Source of the DNA: Hyphomicrobiales bacterium
Lineage (GTDB): Bacteria; Pseudomonadota; Alphaproteobacteria; Rhizobiales; Rhizobiaceae
Length of the DNA: 64,000 nucleotides
NCBI GenBank assembly: GCA_900471925.1
Contig: UCGV01000028.1
Coordinates: 62,001-126,000 of the forward strand
Direction: 5' to 3'
In this document: piece after piece, positions 15,870 to 24,258 of the stretch
Numbering within the stretch: the first letter of the stretch is position 1
Layout of the letters: every line of letters starts with the position of its first letter
Notes under the pieces: generated by a model
Seen by the model: the letters and a program-made list of their open reading frames with translations, nothing else
Told to the model about the DNA's origin: nothing
Database searches by the model: none
Program-made: the position numbers and the translations under genes

Positions 15870-16250
15870 GGCGGGAACCTCCGGTCAAGGACGATCATTG
15901 CGGTGTTTGCGTCAAAATGCAACTGAAAGTGTTATGAAGCGGTGATTTAATGGTAACCTGCGGAGCGAAGATCGATCTCGCGCCCAAAAACAACGCCTTG
16001 TCGTTGTATTCGTCGTTCGCCGTTCTGACGGAGATAAACCGTTGGAACAGAAGACAGAATTCAGACGGTGCCGGGCTGGCCAGTTTCACGTCGGGCGGCG
16101 CGTCTCCGCACATCGGCTTGTCGTGCTCTCAGATCAGGCAAATTTGCCGCGTGGCCTGCAAAGGGTATTCTTCTCTCGCCGCGGCGCTCCAGATACTAGC
16201 AGAGCACCGGCACTAGGTGCCGGCAGCAGTCTGATTGAGGGAGATGCATC
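15870..16250. other. Divergent intergenic region, XRE operon / PLP-enzyme gene
   Basis: 381 bases holding both divergent promoters. The left 90 bases are AT-rich and include TTTGC...GCAAC around 15910-15923, a possible site for the XRE protein. The right part has a compact hairpin just before the PLP-enzyme gene. Two open frames here have no ribosome sites and no recognisable product. I looked for a SAM-type riboswitch and did not find one. Confidence 0.5.
16207..16223 (+). promoter_or_regulatory. Leader hairpin before the Cys/Met PLP-enzyme gene
   Basis: CCGGCAC-TAG-GTGCCGG, a 7-bp perfect stem with a three-base loop, 27 bases upstream of the ATG and before the GAGGGAG ribosome site. It may affect translation or mark an attenuator-like leader. 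Confidence 0.45.
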
Positions 16251-17534
16251 ATGACCGCACCGCATCCATCGAAAACCCATATCGGCAATCATGCCCTGCA
16301 TCCGGAAACCCAGATGCTGAACTACGGCTATGATCCGGAACTTTCCGAAGGTGCGGTCAAGCCGCCTGTGTTCCTGACTTCGACATTCGTGTTCAATTCC
16401 GCCGAGGATGGTCGCGATTTCTTCGACTATGTCTCAGGCCGGAAGGAGCCGCCGGAGGGCAAGGGGGCGGGCCTTGTCTATTCGCGCTTCAATCATCCCA
16501 ATAGCGAGATCGTTGAGGACCGCTTGGCCGTCTACGAGCGTGCCGAAAGCGGCGCCGTATTTTCTTCGGGAATGTCGGCCATCGCAACCACCCTGCTTGC
16601 CTTTGTCCGTCCGGGAGATTCTATTCTGCACTCGCAGCCGCTCTATGGCGGGACCGAAACGCTGCTGGCCAAAACCTTTCTCAATCTCGGCGTTTCCGCC
16701 GTCGGTTTTGCCGATGGGGTGAGCAAAGCTTCGGTCGCGGCCGCCGCCGATGAGGCGATGGCCAAGGGCCGGGTCCCGGTCATCCTGATCGAAACGCCCG
16801 CAAATCCGACCAACGGCCTTGTCGATGTCGCGATGATCCGTGAGATTGCCGATGCAATCGGCAAGAAGCAGGGCAGCATGCCGATCGTCGCCTGCGACAA
16901 TACCCTGCTCGGCCCGGTCTTTCAGCGCCCGCTCGAGTATGGTGCAGATATTTCTCTTTATTCGCTGACCAAATATGTAGGCGGCCATTCCGATCTGATC
17001 GCGGGGGCGGTACTCGGCAGCCGATCTCTTATCAGACAGGTGAAAGCGCTTCGCGGTGCGATCGGCACGCAGCTCGATCCGCATTCGTGCTGGATGCTCG
17101 GGCGATCGCTCGAAACCCTGCAGATCCGCATGGAGCGGGCTGACAGCAATGCGAAAGCGGTGGCGGATTTTCTGCGCCAGCATCCCAAGGTCGAGACGAT
17201 CCATTATCTGCCCTATAGCGATCCGGAATCGGCCGTCGGCAAAACATTCAAAGCCCAGTGCAGTGGTGCTGGTTCGACGTTCTCCTTCGACATCAAGGGT
17301 GGCCAACCGGCATCGTTCCGGTTCCTGAACGCGTTGAAAATCCTCAAGCTTGCCGTCAGCCTCGGCGGTACGGAATCCCTGGCATCGCATCCGGCGACGA
17401 TGACGCATTCCGGCGTGCCGGCAGAGGTGCGCCAGCGGATCGGCGTGCTTGATACCACGATCAGGTTGTCGATCGGCATCGAACACCCTGACGACCTTAT
17501 CGCTGATCTCAGCCAGGCGCTGGACGCAGCATAG
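16251..17534 (+). CDS. Cys/Met-metabolism PLP enzyme (cystathionine gamma-synthase family)
   Basis: A 427-residue fold-type I PLP enzyme of the Cys/Met metabolism family. The PLP lysine is K241 in SLTKYVGGHSD. Other landmarks are YSRFNHPN near residue 77, SSGMSAIATT for phosphate binding and ETPANPTNG. Members include cystathionine gamma-synthase, O-acetylhomoserine sulfhydrylase and methionine gamma-lyase; sequence alone does not separate them here. The N terminus is longer than in MetB (about 40 residues more before the core), as in an alphaproteobacterial subgroup. It stands alone, with its own leader hairpin and a GGGAG ribosome site, between the TfuA/YcaO and LacI operons. Confidence 0.85.
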   Translation: MTAPHPSKTHIGNHALHPETQMLNYGYDPELSEGAVKPPVFLTSTFVFNSAEDGRDFFDYVSGRKEPPEGKGAGLVYSRFNHPNSEIVEDRLAVYERAESGAVFSSGMSAIATTLLAFVRPGDSILHSQPLYGGTETLLAKTFLNLGVSAVGFADGVSKASVAAAADEAMAKGRVPVILIETPANPTNGLVDVAMIREIADAIGKKQGSMPIVACDNTLLGPVFQRPLEYGADISLYSLTKYVGGHSDLIAGAVLGSRSLIRQVKALRGAIGTQLDPHSCWMLGRSLETLQIRMERADSNAKAVADFLRQHPKVETIHYLPYSDPESAVGKTFKAQCSGAGSTFSFDIKGGQPASFRFLNALKILKLAVSLGGTESLASHPATMTHSGVPAEVRQRIGVLDTTIRLSIGIEHPDDLIADLSQALDAA

Positions 17535-17609
17535 CGCGCCCGGCCGTCCATCGGAACTCGTTTTGGTAAATAACCTCTCTTGACAGAAAATCCTCTGTCG
17601 TGGAGTGTA

Positions 17610-17636
17610 AGTAAAGCGTTTTACTAAAGCGGTTTA
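17610..17636. promoter_or_regulatory. Pair of LacI-type operator palindromes
   Basis: AGTAAA-GCGT-TTTACT (17610-17625) followed at once by TAAA-GCGG-TTTA (17625-17636). Both have the CG-centred AAA-N4-TTT symmetry typical of LacI-family sites, and they end eight bases before the regulator's start codon. This indicates autoregulation of the operon it heads. Confidence 0.7.
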
Positions 17637-17644
17637 CAAATCCG

Positions 17645-18682
17645 ATGGCGCATGACCGGACTCCAGGGTTGAAGGACGTTGCGAAAGCCGCCGGCGTGTC
17701 GGTGACGACAGTATCGCGCATGTTGAACGGCTCGCTGGATTTGCCCGCGCTCACCAAGCAGCGCATTGAAAACGCCATCGCTTCGCTCAAATATCAGCCC
17801 AATCCCCATGCGCGGCGTTTGAGCCGTGGCCGTTCCGACACGATCGGGCTCGTCGTGCCTGATATCGCCAACCCGTTCTTCGCGACGATGGTGGCGGCGG
17901 TCGAGGAGGAGGCGAACGATCGGGGTCTGGCCGTTTCACTCTACGCTACGCTCAACCGCACTGGTCGCGAAGTCGCTTATCTCCGGCTCCTCGAGCACAA
18001 TCACGTCGATGGCCTGGTCTTCGTCACCAACCACCCCGACAACGGTGATCTCGCGGCCCTGATCAACAGGACCGGCAAGGTGATCGTCGTTGACGAAGAC
18101 GTGCCGCTCGCAAGCGTTCCGAAGCTTTTCTGCGACAATTTTCAGGGCGGCCATCTCGCCGGTCGTCATCTGGCGGAATTCGGCCATCGTGACGTGCTCT
18201 ATGTCGGTGGCCCCGACGCGATGATCAGTACGCAGCGCCGTTTCAACGGATTGCGCAAAGGCCTGCAGGAACGTTTTGGCGAGGATATCTCGATCAGACG
18301 CTACAGCGGCGAATATACGATCGCCTGCGGACGGGAAATGGCGCACCGTTTTCTGGAAGAAGGGATGCCGGCGACGGCGATCTTTGCGAGCTCCGACGAA
18401 ATCGCCATCGGCATGATCGAAGTCCTGCGGGAAAAGGGCATATCGATCCCCGAAGATCTGTCGCTCGTCGGCTTCGACGACGTCAGTCCGTTGCATCTCT
18501 TTGCGCCGCCCCTGACCGCGATCCGCCAGCCGGTGCGCGCGATCGGCCGGCGCGCGCTCTCCCTTCTTCTCGAAACAAACTGGCAGGAGAGCAAATCGCT
18601 CGCCACCGAGGAACTCGTGCCAGTCGAAATCGTCGTGCGGAACTCCGTTGCGCCGCCGTCGACCCATAATAAGCAACGATAA
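17645..18682 (+). CDS. LacI-family transcriptional regulator
   Basis: A 345-residue repressor. Residues 7-60 form the LacI helix-turn-helix and hinge (LKDVAKAAGVSVTTVSRMLN), and the remainder is a periplasmic-binding-protein-like effector domain that normally binds a sugar or nucleoside. No clear Shine-Dalgarno precedes the ATG at 17645; two operator-like palindromes lie right before it. It is followed 20 bases later by a binding-protein gene on the same strand, so it is probably the first gene of the operon and represses itself. The effector is probably the imported sugar-like compound. Confidence 0.92.
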   Translation: MAHDRTPGLKDVAKAAGVSVTTVSRMLNGSLDLPALTKQRIENAIASLKYQPNPHARRLSRGRSDTIGLVVPDIANPFFATMVAAVEEEANDRGLAVSLYATLNRTGREVAYLRLLEHNHVDGLVFVTNHPDNGDLAALINRTGKVIVVDEDVPLASVPKLFCDNFQGGHLAGRHLAEFGHRDVLYVGGPDAMISTQRRFNGLRKGLQERFGEDISIRRYSGEYTIACGREMAHRFLEEGMPATAIFASSDEIAIGMIEVLREKGISIPEDLSLVGFDDVSPLHLFAPPLTAIRQPVRAIGRRALSLLLETNWQESKSLATEELVPVEIVVRNSVAPPSTHNKQR

Positions 18683-18702
18683 CGAAACCAGAGGATGAGA
18701 AC

Positions 18703-19653
18703 ATGAAACAGATCAGACGTCGGGCATTTACAACAGCTCTTGCCTTCACCGCGCTTGCCGGCGCTACCTTCAGTGCTTCGCTGGCCCAGGCCGCAGGCAA
18801 GACCTATGCGCTGGTGCAGATCAATCAGCAGGCGCTTTTCTTCAACCAGATCAATGAAGGCGCGCAGAAGGCAGCAGATGCCGCTGGCGACAAGCTCGTT
18901 ATCTTCAACGCCAATAACGAGGCGGCCGCGCAGAACAGCGCTATCGAAAACTACATCCAGCAGAAGGTTGATGGCCTGATCGTCGTCGCGATCGACGTCA
19001 ACGGCATCATGCCGGCGGTCAAGCAGGCTTCGGATGCCGGCATTCCGGTCGTCGCCATCGATGCGATCCTGCCGGATGGTCCGCAGAAGTCGCAGATCGG
19101 CGTCGACAATGGCAAGGCCGGTGCCGACATCGGTGCTTATTTCCTCGACTACGTGAAGAAGAACATGGGCGGCAAGGCCAAGTACGGCGTGGTCGGTGCC
19201 TTGAACTCCTATATCCAGAACGTCCGTCAGAAGGGCTTCGAGGATGCGGTCAAGAGTGACGGCATCGAGACGGCCGGCGTCGTCGACGGCCAGAATATCC
19301 AGGACAATGCACTTTCCGCCGCCGAGAACCTGATTACCGGCAATCCGGACATGACGGCGATCTACGCGACCGGCGAGCCGGCTCTCCTCGGCGCAATCGC
19401 TGCCGTCCAGAGCCAGGGCAAGCAGGACAGCATCAAGGTCTTCGGATGGGATCTGACCGCGCAGGCGATTTCCGGTCTCGATGACGGCTACGTAGTTGCT
19501 GTCGTTCAACAGGATCCGGCAGGCGAAGGCAAGGCGGCGGTTGAGGCCCTTGCCAAGCTGACGGCAGGTCAGAGCGTCGAAAAGAGCATCTCCGTTCCGA
19601 TCACGATCGTGACGAAGGAAAATGTCGAGCCCTACAGGGCCGTCTTCAAATGA
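18703..19653 (+). CDS. Ribose-type ABC sugar-binding protein
   Basis: A 316-residue periplasmic binding protein of the RbsB class. Residues 1-31 are the signal peptide (ending LAQAAG). The mature chain starts with TYALVQINQQALFFNQI, the family's typical first strand and ligand loop, and contains QQKVDGLIVVAIDV and QIGVDNGKAG. AGAGGA lies seven bases before the ATG. The gene overlaps the ATPase gene by four bases. Its family binds pentoses, nucleosides, autoinducer-2 and related ring compounds. Confidence 0.92.
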   Translation: MKQIRRRAFTTALAFTALAGATFSASLAQAAGKTYALVQINQQALFFNQINEGAQKAADAAGDKLVIFNANNEAAAQNSAIENYIQQKVDGLIVVAIDVNGIMPAVKQASDAGIPVVAIDAILPDGPQKSQIGVDNGKAGADIGAYFLDYVKKNMGGKAKYGVVGALNSYIQNVRQKGFEDAVKSDGIETAGVVDGQNIQDNALSAAENLITGNPDMTAIYATGEPALLGAIAAVQSQGKQDSIKVFGWDLTAQAISGLDDGYVVAVVQQDPAGEGKAAVEALAKLTAGQSVEKSISVPITIVTKENVEPYRAVFK

Positions 19654-20459
19654 TGACGGATAACCGGCCTGTTCATGCCGGAGCCGGGGAGGCGCAAGCC
19701 TCCCCGCATTCCCCCGGCTCGTCCGCGCGAACGCCTGCCGTTTCATTGCGCGGAATTCGCAAGACCTTCGGTTCGCACCAGGCGCTGCGCGGCGTCGATC
19801 TCGATCTCTTTCCCGGTGAGTGCCTTGGCCTCGTCGGTGACAATGCCGCTGGCAAGTCGACGCTGACCAAGATCATTTCGGGAACCTACTTGCCGGACGA
19901 AGGAACGATCTCGCTGAACGGCGAAGAGGTTCGCTTCTCCGGACCTGCTGATGCCCGCGACCGCCATATCGAAATGGTGTTCCAGGACCTGAGCCTGTGC
20001 GACCATATCGATGTGGTCGGAAATCTGTTCCTCGGTCGCGAACTCACCAAGGGGCCGTTCCTCGACCGTCAGAAGATGATGAGCGAGGCCCGCAAAATGC
20101 TCGATGCGCTGGAAATCCGCATTCCGCGTCTCTCTGCCAAGGTCGAGAAACTGTCGGGTGGTCAGCGTCAGGCAATTGCAATTGCGCGCGCGGCCTCCTT
20201 CCAGCCCAAGGTTCTGATCATGGACGAGCCGACGTCGGCGCTTGCTGTTGCCGAAGTCGAAGCCGTGCTTTCCCTGATCAACCGGGTCAAGGCCAAGGGC
20301 GTATCCGTCGTCCTCATCACCCATCGCCTTCAGGACCTGTTCCGTGTCTGCGATCGGATCGCCGTCATGTACGAAGGCACCAAGGTTGCCGAGCGGGACA
20401 TCGGCAGGACCAATCTCGAGGATCTCGTCAAGCTCATCGTCGGGGGAGAAAGACATTGA
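19650..20459 (+). CDS. Sugar ABC importer ATPase (single-domain RbsA type)
   Basis: A 269-residue ATPase. Walker A is GDNAAGKSTL, the signature LSGGQRQAIAIARA, Walker B VLIMDEPTSA and the H-loop LITHRL. Unlike RbsA, which carries two ATPase domains in about 500 residues, this protein has one, as in several rhizobial sugar importers. Start and stop overlap its neighbours, so translation is coupled through the importer genes. Confidence 0.92.
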   Translation: MMTDNRPVHAGAGEAQASPHSPGSSARTPAVSLRGIRKTFGSHQALRGVDLDLFPGECLGLVGDNAAGKSTLTKIISGTYLPDEGTISLNGEEVRFSGPADARDRHIEMVFQDLSLCDHIDVVGNLFLGRELTKGPFLDRQKMMSEARKMLDALEIRIPRLSAKVEKLSGGQRQAIAIARAASFQPKVLIMDEPTSALAVAEVEAVLSLINRVKAKGVSVVLITHRLQDLFRVCDRIAVMYEGTKVAERDIGRTNLEDLVKLIVGGERH

Positions 20460-21460
20460 CCGTCTACACCGAACGCGCCAAGGGCTCGCCGATCGCGGAT
20501 TTTCTGGGTGAGAATGCTCAGGTCCTGTCGATCGCCTTCTTCTTCCTGGCATGCCTCGTCTTCTTCACGCTGACGACAACTACCTTCATGACGACGGGCA
20601 ACATCCTCAATATCGTCCGTCAGGCGGCCCCCATTCTGGTCGTCGCAATCGCCATGACCCTCGTCATCGTCACCGGCGGGATCGATCTGTCTGTCGGCTC
20701 GATGCTGGCCCTGATCAATGCTGCTGCTGCCATCACGCTGGCGACAGGCATACCCTGGCCCATCGTGTCGATCGGCATGCTCGCCTTTGGCGGCATCATC
20801 GGTCTGTTGCAGGGCTGGTTCATTGCCTACCAGAATATTCCGGCCTTCATCGTCACATTGGCCGGGCTTTCCATCCTGCGTGGCGTGGCTCTCTACCTGA
20901 CGCAGGGCTACTCCATTCCGATCAACAACGAGCCTGGCTTCTTTTATATGGGGCGTGGCGAGTTGGCGGGCTTTCCGGTTCCCGCACTCATCGCGATCCT
21001 GATCGCGATCATCGGTTACGTCATAATGGCCTCCACCAAATATGGACGACAGATTATCGCGGTGGGCTCGAACATGGAGGCAGCGCGCCGTGTCGGCATG
21101 CCGGCCAAATGGATCGTTGCTTCGGTCTACCTCGTCTCGGGAGTCGCCTCCGCACTCGCCGGTCTCCTGATCGCCGCCCGTCTCGGCTCCGGTTCGTCGA
21201 ACGCCGCCGTCGGCTTCGAACTTCAGGTCATCGCCGCGGTCGTGCTGGGCGGCACGTCGCTGATGGGTGGACGGGGCACGATGATCGGCACCGTGCTCGG
21301 TACGATGACCATCGCCGTCATCGGCAACGGGTTGATCCTGATGCATATCTCGCCCTTCTTCACCCAGATCGTCACCGGTGCCATCATTCTGATTGCCATC
21401 TGGCTGAACACGCGCATCTTCACCGCCAACTTCCGCTTGGCCGGCAGGAGGAAAAGCTGA
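20456..21460 (+). CDS. Sugar ABC importer permease (RbsC type), TTG start
   Basis: A 334-residue RbsC-family permease with about nine to ten membrane segments and the family motif VTGGIDLSVGSM in the first third; GGTSLMGGRGT near the end is also typical. The start is TTG at 20456, overlapping the ATPase stop (TTGA), with GGGGGAG eight bases upstream; no ATG fits. The stop overlaps the next start codon (TGATG). The frame is open upstream only because it runs inside the ATPase gene in another phase. Confidence 0.9.
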   Translation: MTVYTERAKGSPIADFLGENAQVLSIAFFFLACLVFFTLTTTTFMTTGNILNIVRQAAPILVVAIAMTLVIVTGGIDLSVGSMLALINAAAAITLATGIPWPIVSIGMLAFGGIIGLLQGWFIAYQNIPAFIVTLAGLSILRGVALYLTQGYSIPINNEPGFFYMGRGELAGFPVPALIAILIAIIGYVIMASTKYGRQIIAVGSNMEAARRVGMPAKWIVASVYLVSGVASALAGLLIAARLGSGSSNAAVGFELQVIAAVVLGGTSLMGGRGTMIGTVLGTMTIAVIGNGLILMHISPFFTQIVTGAIILIAIWLNTRIFTANFRLAGRRKS

Positions 21461-22527
21461 TGTCCAGGGAGCTTTCACCGGGGCATGTGCGGTCCGGCAA
21501 TGTGATGACGGTCTCCGGGCCCGTTCCCGTATCGGAAATCGGCGTCACGCTGATGCACGAGCATATCCTCAACGATTGCCGCTGCTGGTGGCACGCGCCG
21601 AAGACGCCTGAGCGGCAATACCTTGCCGAAGGCTTCGTCTGCATGGAGATCCTCAGCGAGCTCCGGCAGGATCCTTTCGTCAACAAGCACAACATCGCGC
21701 TTGACGACGAGCAGCTTGCCGTCACGGAACTGAAGGACTTTGCCGGTCTCGGCGGTCAAACGGTCGTCGAGCCGACATGCCAAGGCATTGGCCGCGATCC
21801 TCTGGCCTTGCGGCGGATTTCTGCGGTGACGGGACTGAACATCGTCATGGGCGCCGGCTTCTATCTCGGCTCCTCGCATCCGGCCAAGGTCGCGGGCATG
21901 TCGATTGAAGAGATCGCCGACGAGATCGTCTCCGAGGCGATTGTCGGCGCTGATGGTACCGACGTGAAAATCGGCCTTATCGGCGAGATCGGCGTATCCT
22001 CAGATTTCACCGCCGCCGAGGAGAAGTCGCTGCGCGGAGCTGCCCAGGCGCAGGTGCGCACTGGCTTGCCACTGATGGTACATCTTCCCGGCTGGTTCCG
22101 CCTGGGCCATAGGGTTCTCGATGTCGTGGCATCCGAGGGCGGCGATCTCAGGCACACCGTGCTCTGCCACATGAACCCGTCGCATGACGACCTGACATAT
22201 CAGTCCGAACTTGCCGCTCGCGGCGCATTTCTCGAATATGACATGATCGGTATGGACTTCTTCTATGCTGATCAGCAGGTACAGTGCCCGAGCGACGAGG
22301 AGGCGGCGCGCGCGCTCGTCAAACTCGTGGAGATGGGCCACACGGATCGCCTCCTGCTCTCCCACGACGTCTTCCTGAAGATGATGCTCAAGCATTACGG
22401 CGGGAACGGCTATGCCTATATTCTGCGCCACTTCCTGCCGCGCCTGAAACGTCACGGCCTCGATGAGGCAACGCTCGACATCTTCATGCGCGCCAATCCA
22501 AGGTCGGTCTTTCAGGCCAGCGCCTGA
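21460..22527 (+). CDS. Phosphotriesterase-family metal-dependent hydrolase
   Basis: A 355-residue amidohydrolase-superfamily TIM barrel of the phosphotriesterase type. The first metal ligands are the HEH of TLMHEHILND, the bridging position is Glu in GLIGEIG (as in E. coli Php, instead of carbamylated Lys), then His in LMVHLPGW and VLCHMNPSHDD, and the catalytic Asp in LLSHDVF. Relatives with known roles are lactonases and phosphodiesterases of sugar pathways, so opening of a lactone or cleavage of an ester made from the imported compound is likely. Its start overlaps the permease stop. Full length and intact. Confidence 0.88.
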   Translation: MSRELSPGHVRSGNVMTVSGPVPVSEIGVTLMHEHILNDCRCWWHAPKTPERQYLAEGFVCMEILSELRQDPFVNKHNIALDDEQLAVTELKDFAGLGGQTVVEPTCQGIGRDPLALRRISAVTGLNIVMGAGFYLGSSHPAKVAGMSIEEIADEIVSEAIVGADGTDVKIGLIGEIGVSSDFTAAEEKSLRGAAQAQVRTGLPLMVHLPGWFRLGHRVLDVVASEGGDLRHTVLCHMNPSHDDLTYQSELAARGAFLEYDMIGMDFFYADQQVQCPSDEEAARALVKLVEMGHTDRLLLSHDVFLKMMLKHYGGNGYAYILRHFLPRLKRHGLDEATLDIFMRANPRSVFQASA

Positions 22528-22554
22528 CCGCAATATAAAAGAAATGGAAACATC

Positions 22555-23325
22555 ATGACAAAGAAGGTTCTCCTCGTCGGCGAAAGCTGGGTCAGTTCCG
22601 CCACGCACTACAAGGGCTTCGACCAGTTCGGAAGCGTCACCTTTCATCTCGGTGCCGAACCGCTCGTGCAGGCGCTGAAAGGCAGTGCGTTCGAACTCAC
22701 CTACATGCCGGCCCATGAAGCGGTCGAACAGTTCCCCTTCGATATGGCCGGGCTCGATGTCTATGACGCCATCATCCTTTCCGACATCGGCTCAAATTCG
22801 CTCTTGCTTCCGCCGGCTGTCTGGCTGCAATCGAAGACGGTTCCGAACCGGCTGAAGCTGCTCAAGGCCTGGGTCGAAAAGGGTGGAGGTCTGCTCATGG
22901 TGGGCGGCTATTTTTCCTTCCAGGGGATCGATGGCAAGGCACGCTGGCGTCGCACGCCGGTCGAGGATGTTCTGCCTGTCACATGCCTGCCCTATGACGA
23001 CCGGGTGGAGATCCCCGAGGGCACGACGCCCGTCCTCGTCAAATCCGATCACGCGACGGTCGCCGGCCTGTCCGGCGAGTGGCCGCTGCTGCTCGGCGTC
23101 AACGAGGTCGAGGTGCGCGAGCGTGCCGATGTCGAAGTTGTCGCCCGGCTTCCGGATGCCGAGGGCGGCCATCCGCTTCTCGTGACAGGTCGCTTCGGCA
23201 AGGGCAAGACTGCGGCCTGGACCTCGGATATCGGTCCGCATTGGCTGTCGCCGGCCTTCTGCGAATGGGATGGCTACGGGCGCTTGTGGAAGAACATTCT
23301 CGGCTGGCTGACCGAGGCACACTAG
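22555..23325 (+). CDS. Glutamine-amidotransferase-fold protein (PF07090-like)
   Basis: A 256-residue cytoplasmic protein of the class I amidotransferase-like fold often called putative glutamine amidotransferase. Typical stretches are KVLLVGESW at the start, DAIILSDIGSNSLLL, and GGGLLMVGGYFSFQGI. The nucleophile elbow has Gly-Tyr where true amidotransferases have Cys, so glutaminase activity is not expected. The C-terminal part (TAAWTSDIGPHWLSP) resembles trehalose-utilisation and beta-galactosidase trimerisation relatives. It lies 27 bases after the hydrolase gene and ends three bases before the oppositely oriented kinase gene. Its job in the pathway is unknown. Confidence 0.75.
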   Translation: MTKKVLLVGESWVSSATHYKGFDQFGSVTFHLGAEPLVQALKGSAFELTYMPAHEAVEQFPFDMAGLDVYDAIILSDIGSNSLLLPPAVWLQSKTVPNRLKLLKAWVEKGGGLLMVGGYFSFQGIDGKARWRRTPVEDVLPVTCLPYDDRVEIPEGTTPVLVKSDHATVAGLSGEWPLLLGVNEVEVRERADVEVVARLPDAEGGHPLLVTGRFGKGKTAAWTSDIGPHWLSPAFCEWDGYGRLWKNILGWLTEAH

Positions 23326-23328
23326 GTC

Positions 23329-24231
23329 TTATTCGTGGGCAAGAATGCCGGCGAGTTCCGCCCTACTCGGGAAGGCCGAACGCGTCCCGCGACGGCTGAC
23401 GGTGATGGCCGCAGCCGCAGTCGCGTGATGGATCGCCTTGGGGTCGATCCTGGTGGATCGAAGCGCGGCTGAGGCGAGGGCGACCGCCATGAACGTGTCG
23501 CCGGCGCCGGTCGTGTCGACGACTTCGGTCGCGCGGGCGGGAACGGTTGCCAGTATCTGGCTTCCGCTGGCGAGGATCGCACCGCTGCCGCCAAGGGTCA
23601 GCACGGTCTGCGCCACGCCGGCTTCGGCAAGACGATGGATCGCGGCCTCGCCCGATGATCCGGTCAGGCTTTCGGCTTCGCCCCTGTTGAGAAAGGCGAT
23701 GTCGATGAGCGGCCAGAGTTCGGCGAAATAGGGCCGAAGCGGCGAAGGGTTGAAGGCGGTCGTCAGACCGCGGCGTCTTGCTTCGGCAAGAATGCCGCGG
23801 GTCACGTCTTCGCTGAGGTTGCCTTGCAGAACGACAAGGTCGCCGGTGGCGGCATCGTCGAGCGGCGCCAGCGCCTCGGAAAGGGTCAGTGCCTCGGCCG
23901 AGTCTGTCGTCGTGACGATGGCGTTTTCGCCGTCGGGCGTGGTGAAGATGATGGAGAAATCACTGGAGCGGTGAGGGCTGCCCCACAGTCGGGAGTCCAG
24001 CCCCTCGCCGGCAAGCTGATCGCGGATCGTCTGGGCGCGGAAATCCTCGCCGACGGCTGTGACAAGCGTCGTGGAAAGGCCGGTGCGGGCCATCACGACG
24101 GCCTGGTTGGCGCCTTTGCCGCCGAGGTCGCGGGTTTCCTCCCGACCAAGGATCGAGGCACCCGCTTCGGGCATGGACATTACGGAGATGGTTTCGTCGA
24201 TGGCGACGTTGCCGATGACATAGGCACGCAT
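23329..24231 (-). CDS. PfkB-family (ribokinase-like) carbohydrate kinase
   Basis: A 300-residue sugar kinase. The N-terminal family motif GGKGANQAVVMARTG is present, and the C-terminal signature DTTGAGDTFMAVALA holds the catalytic Asp. The family includes ribokinase, adenosine/inosine-guanosine and hydroxymethylpyrimidine-like kinases, so a pentose or nucleoside-like substrate is possible. It is the only minus-strand gene within a plus-strand operon: its stop is three bases from that of the amidotransferase-fold gene and its start is 27 bases from the BtpA start. The ribosome site is weak. The complete, motif-rich reading frame argues that it is real and not a shadow. Confidence 0.9.
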   Translation of the reverse strand: MRAYVIGNVAIDETISVMSMPEAGASILGREETRDLGGKGANQAVVMARTGLSTTLVTAVGEDFRAQTIRDQLAGEGLDSRLWGSPHRSSDFSIIFTTPDGENAIVTTTDSAEALTLSEALAPLDDAATGDLVVLQGNLSEDVTRGILAEARRRGLTTAFNPSPLRPYFAELWPLIDIAFLNRGEAESLTGSSGEAAIHRLAEAGVAQTVLTLGGSGAILASGSQILATVPARATEVVDTTGAGDTFMAVALASAALRSTRIDPKAIHHATAAAAITVSRRGTRSAFPSRAELAGILAHE

Positions 24232-24258
24232 GGCGGGCTTTCAGAAAGGAAAGATAAA

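Noticed and set aside
16120..16250. SAM-type riboswitch upstream of the Cys/Met enzyme
   Set aside because: I looked for the pseudoknot pattern of SAM-II and similar elements and found only a simple 7-bp hairpin.
15950..16254. Two plus-strand open frames before the PLP-enzyme gene
   Set aside because: Neither has a Shine-Dalgarno or family likeness; the region is better read as divergent promoters. A leader peptide cannot be fully excluded.
17535..17644. TPP riboswitch for the TenA-containing operon
   Set aside because: No CTGAGA...ACCTGA THI-box pair is present here or before BtpA/TenA.
18301..19746. 481-aa minus-strand open frame
   Set aside because: Antisense shadow of the LacI and binding-protein genes; composition is that of reversed GC-rich codons and no motif is seen.
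20330..21478. 382-aa minus-strand open frame
   Set aside because: Antisense of the sugar permease gene; charged low-complexity translation, no ribosome site.
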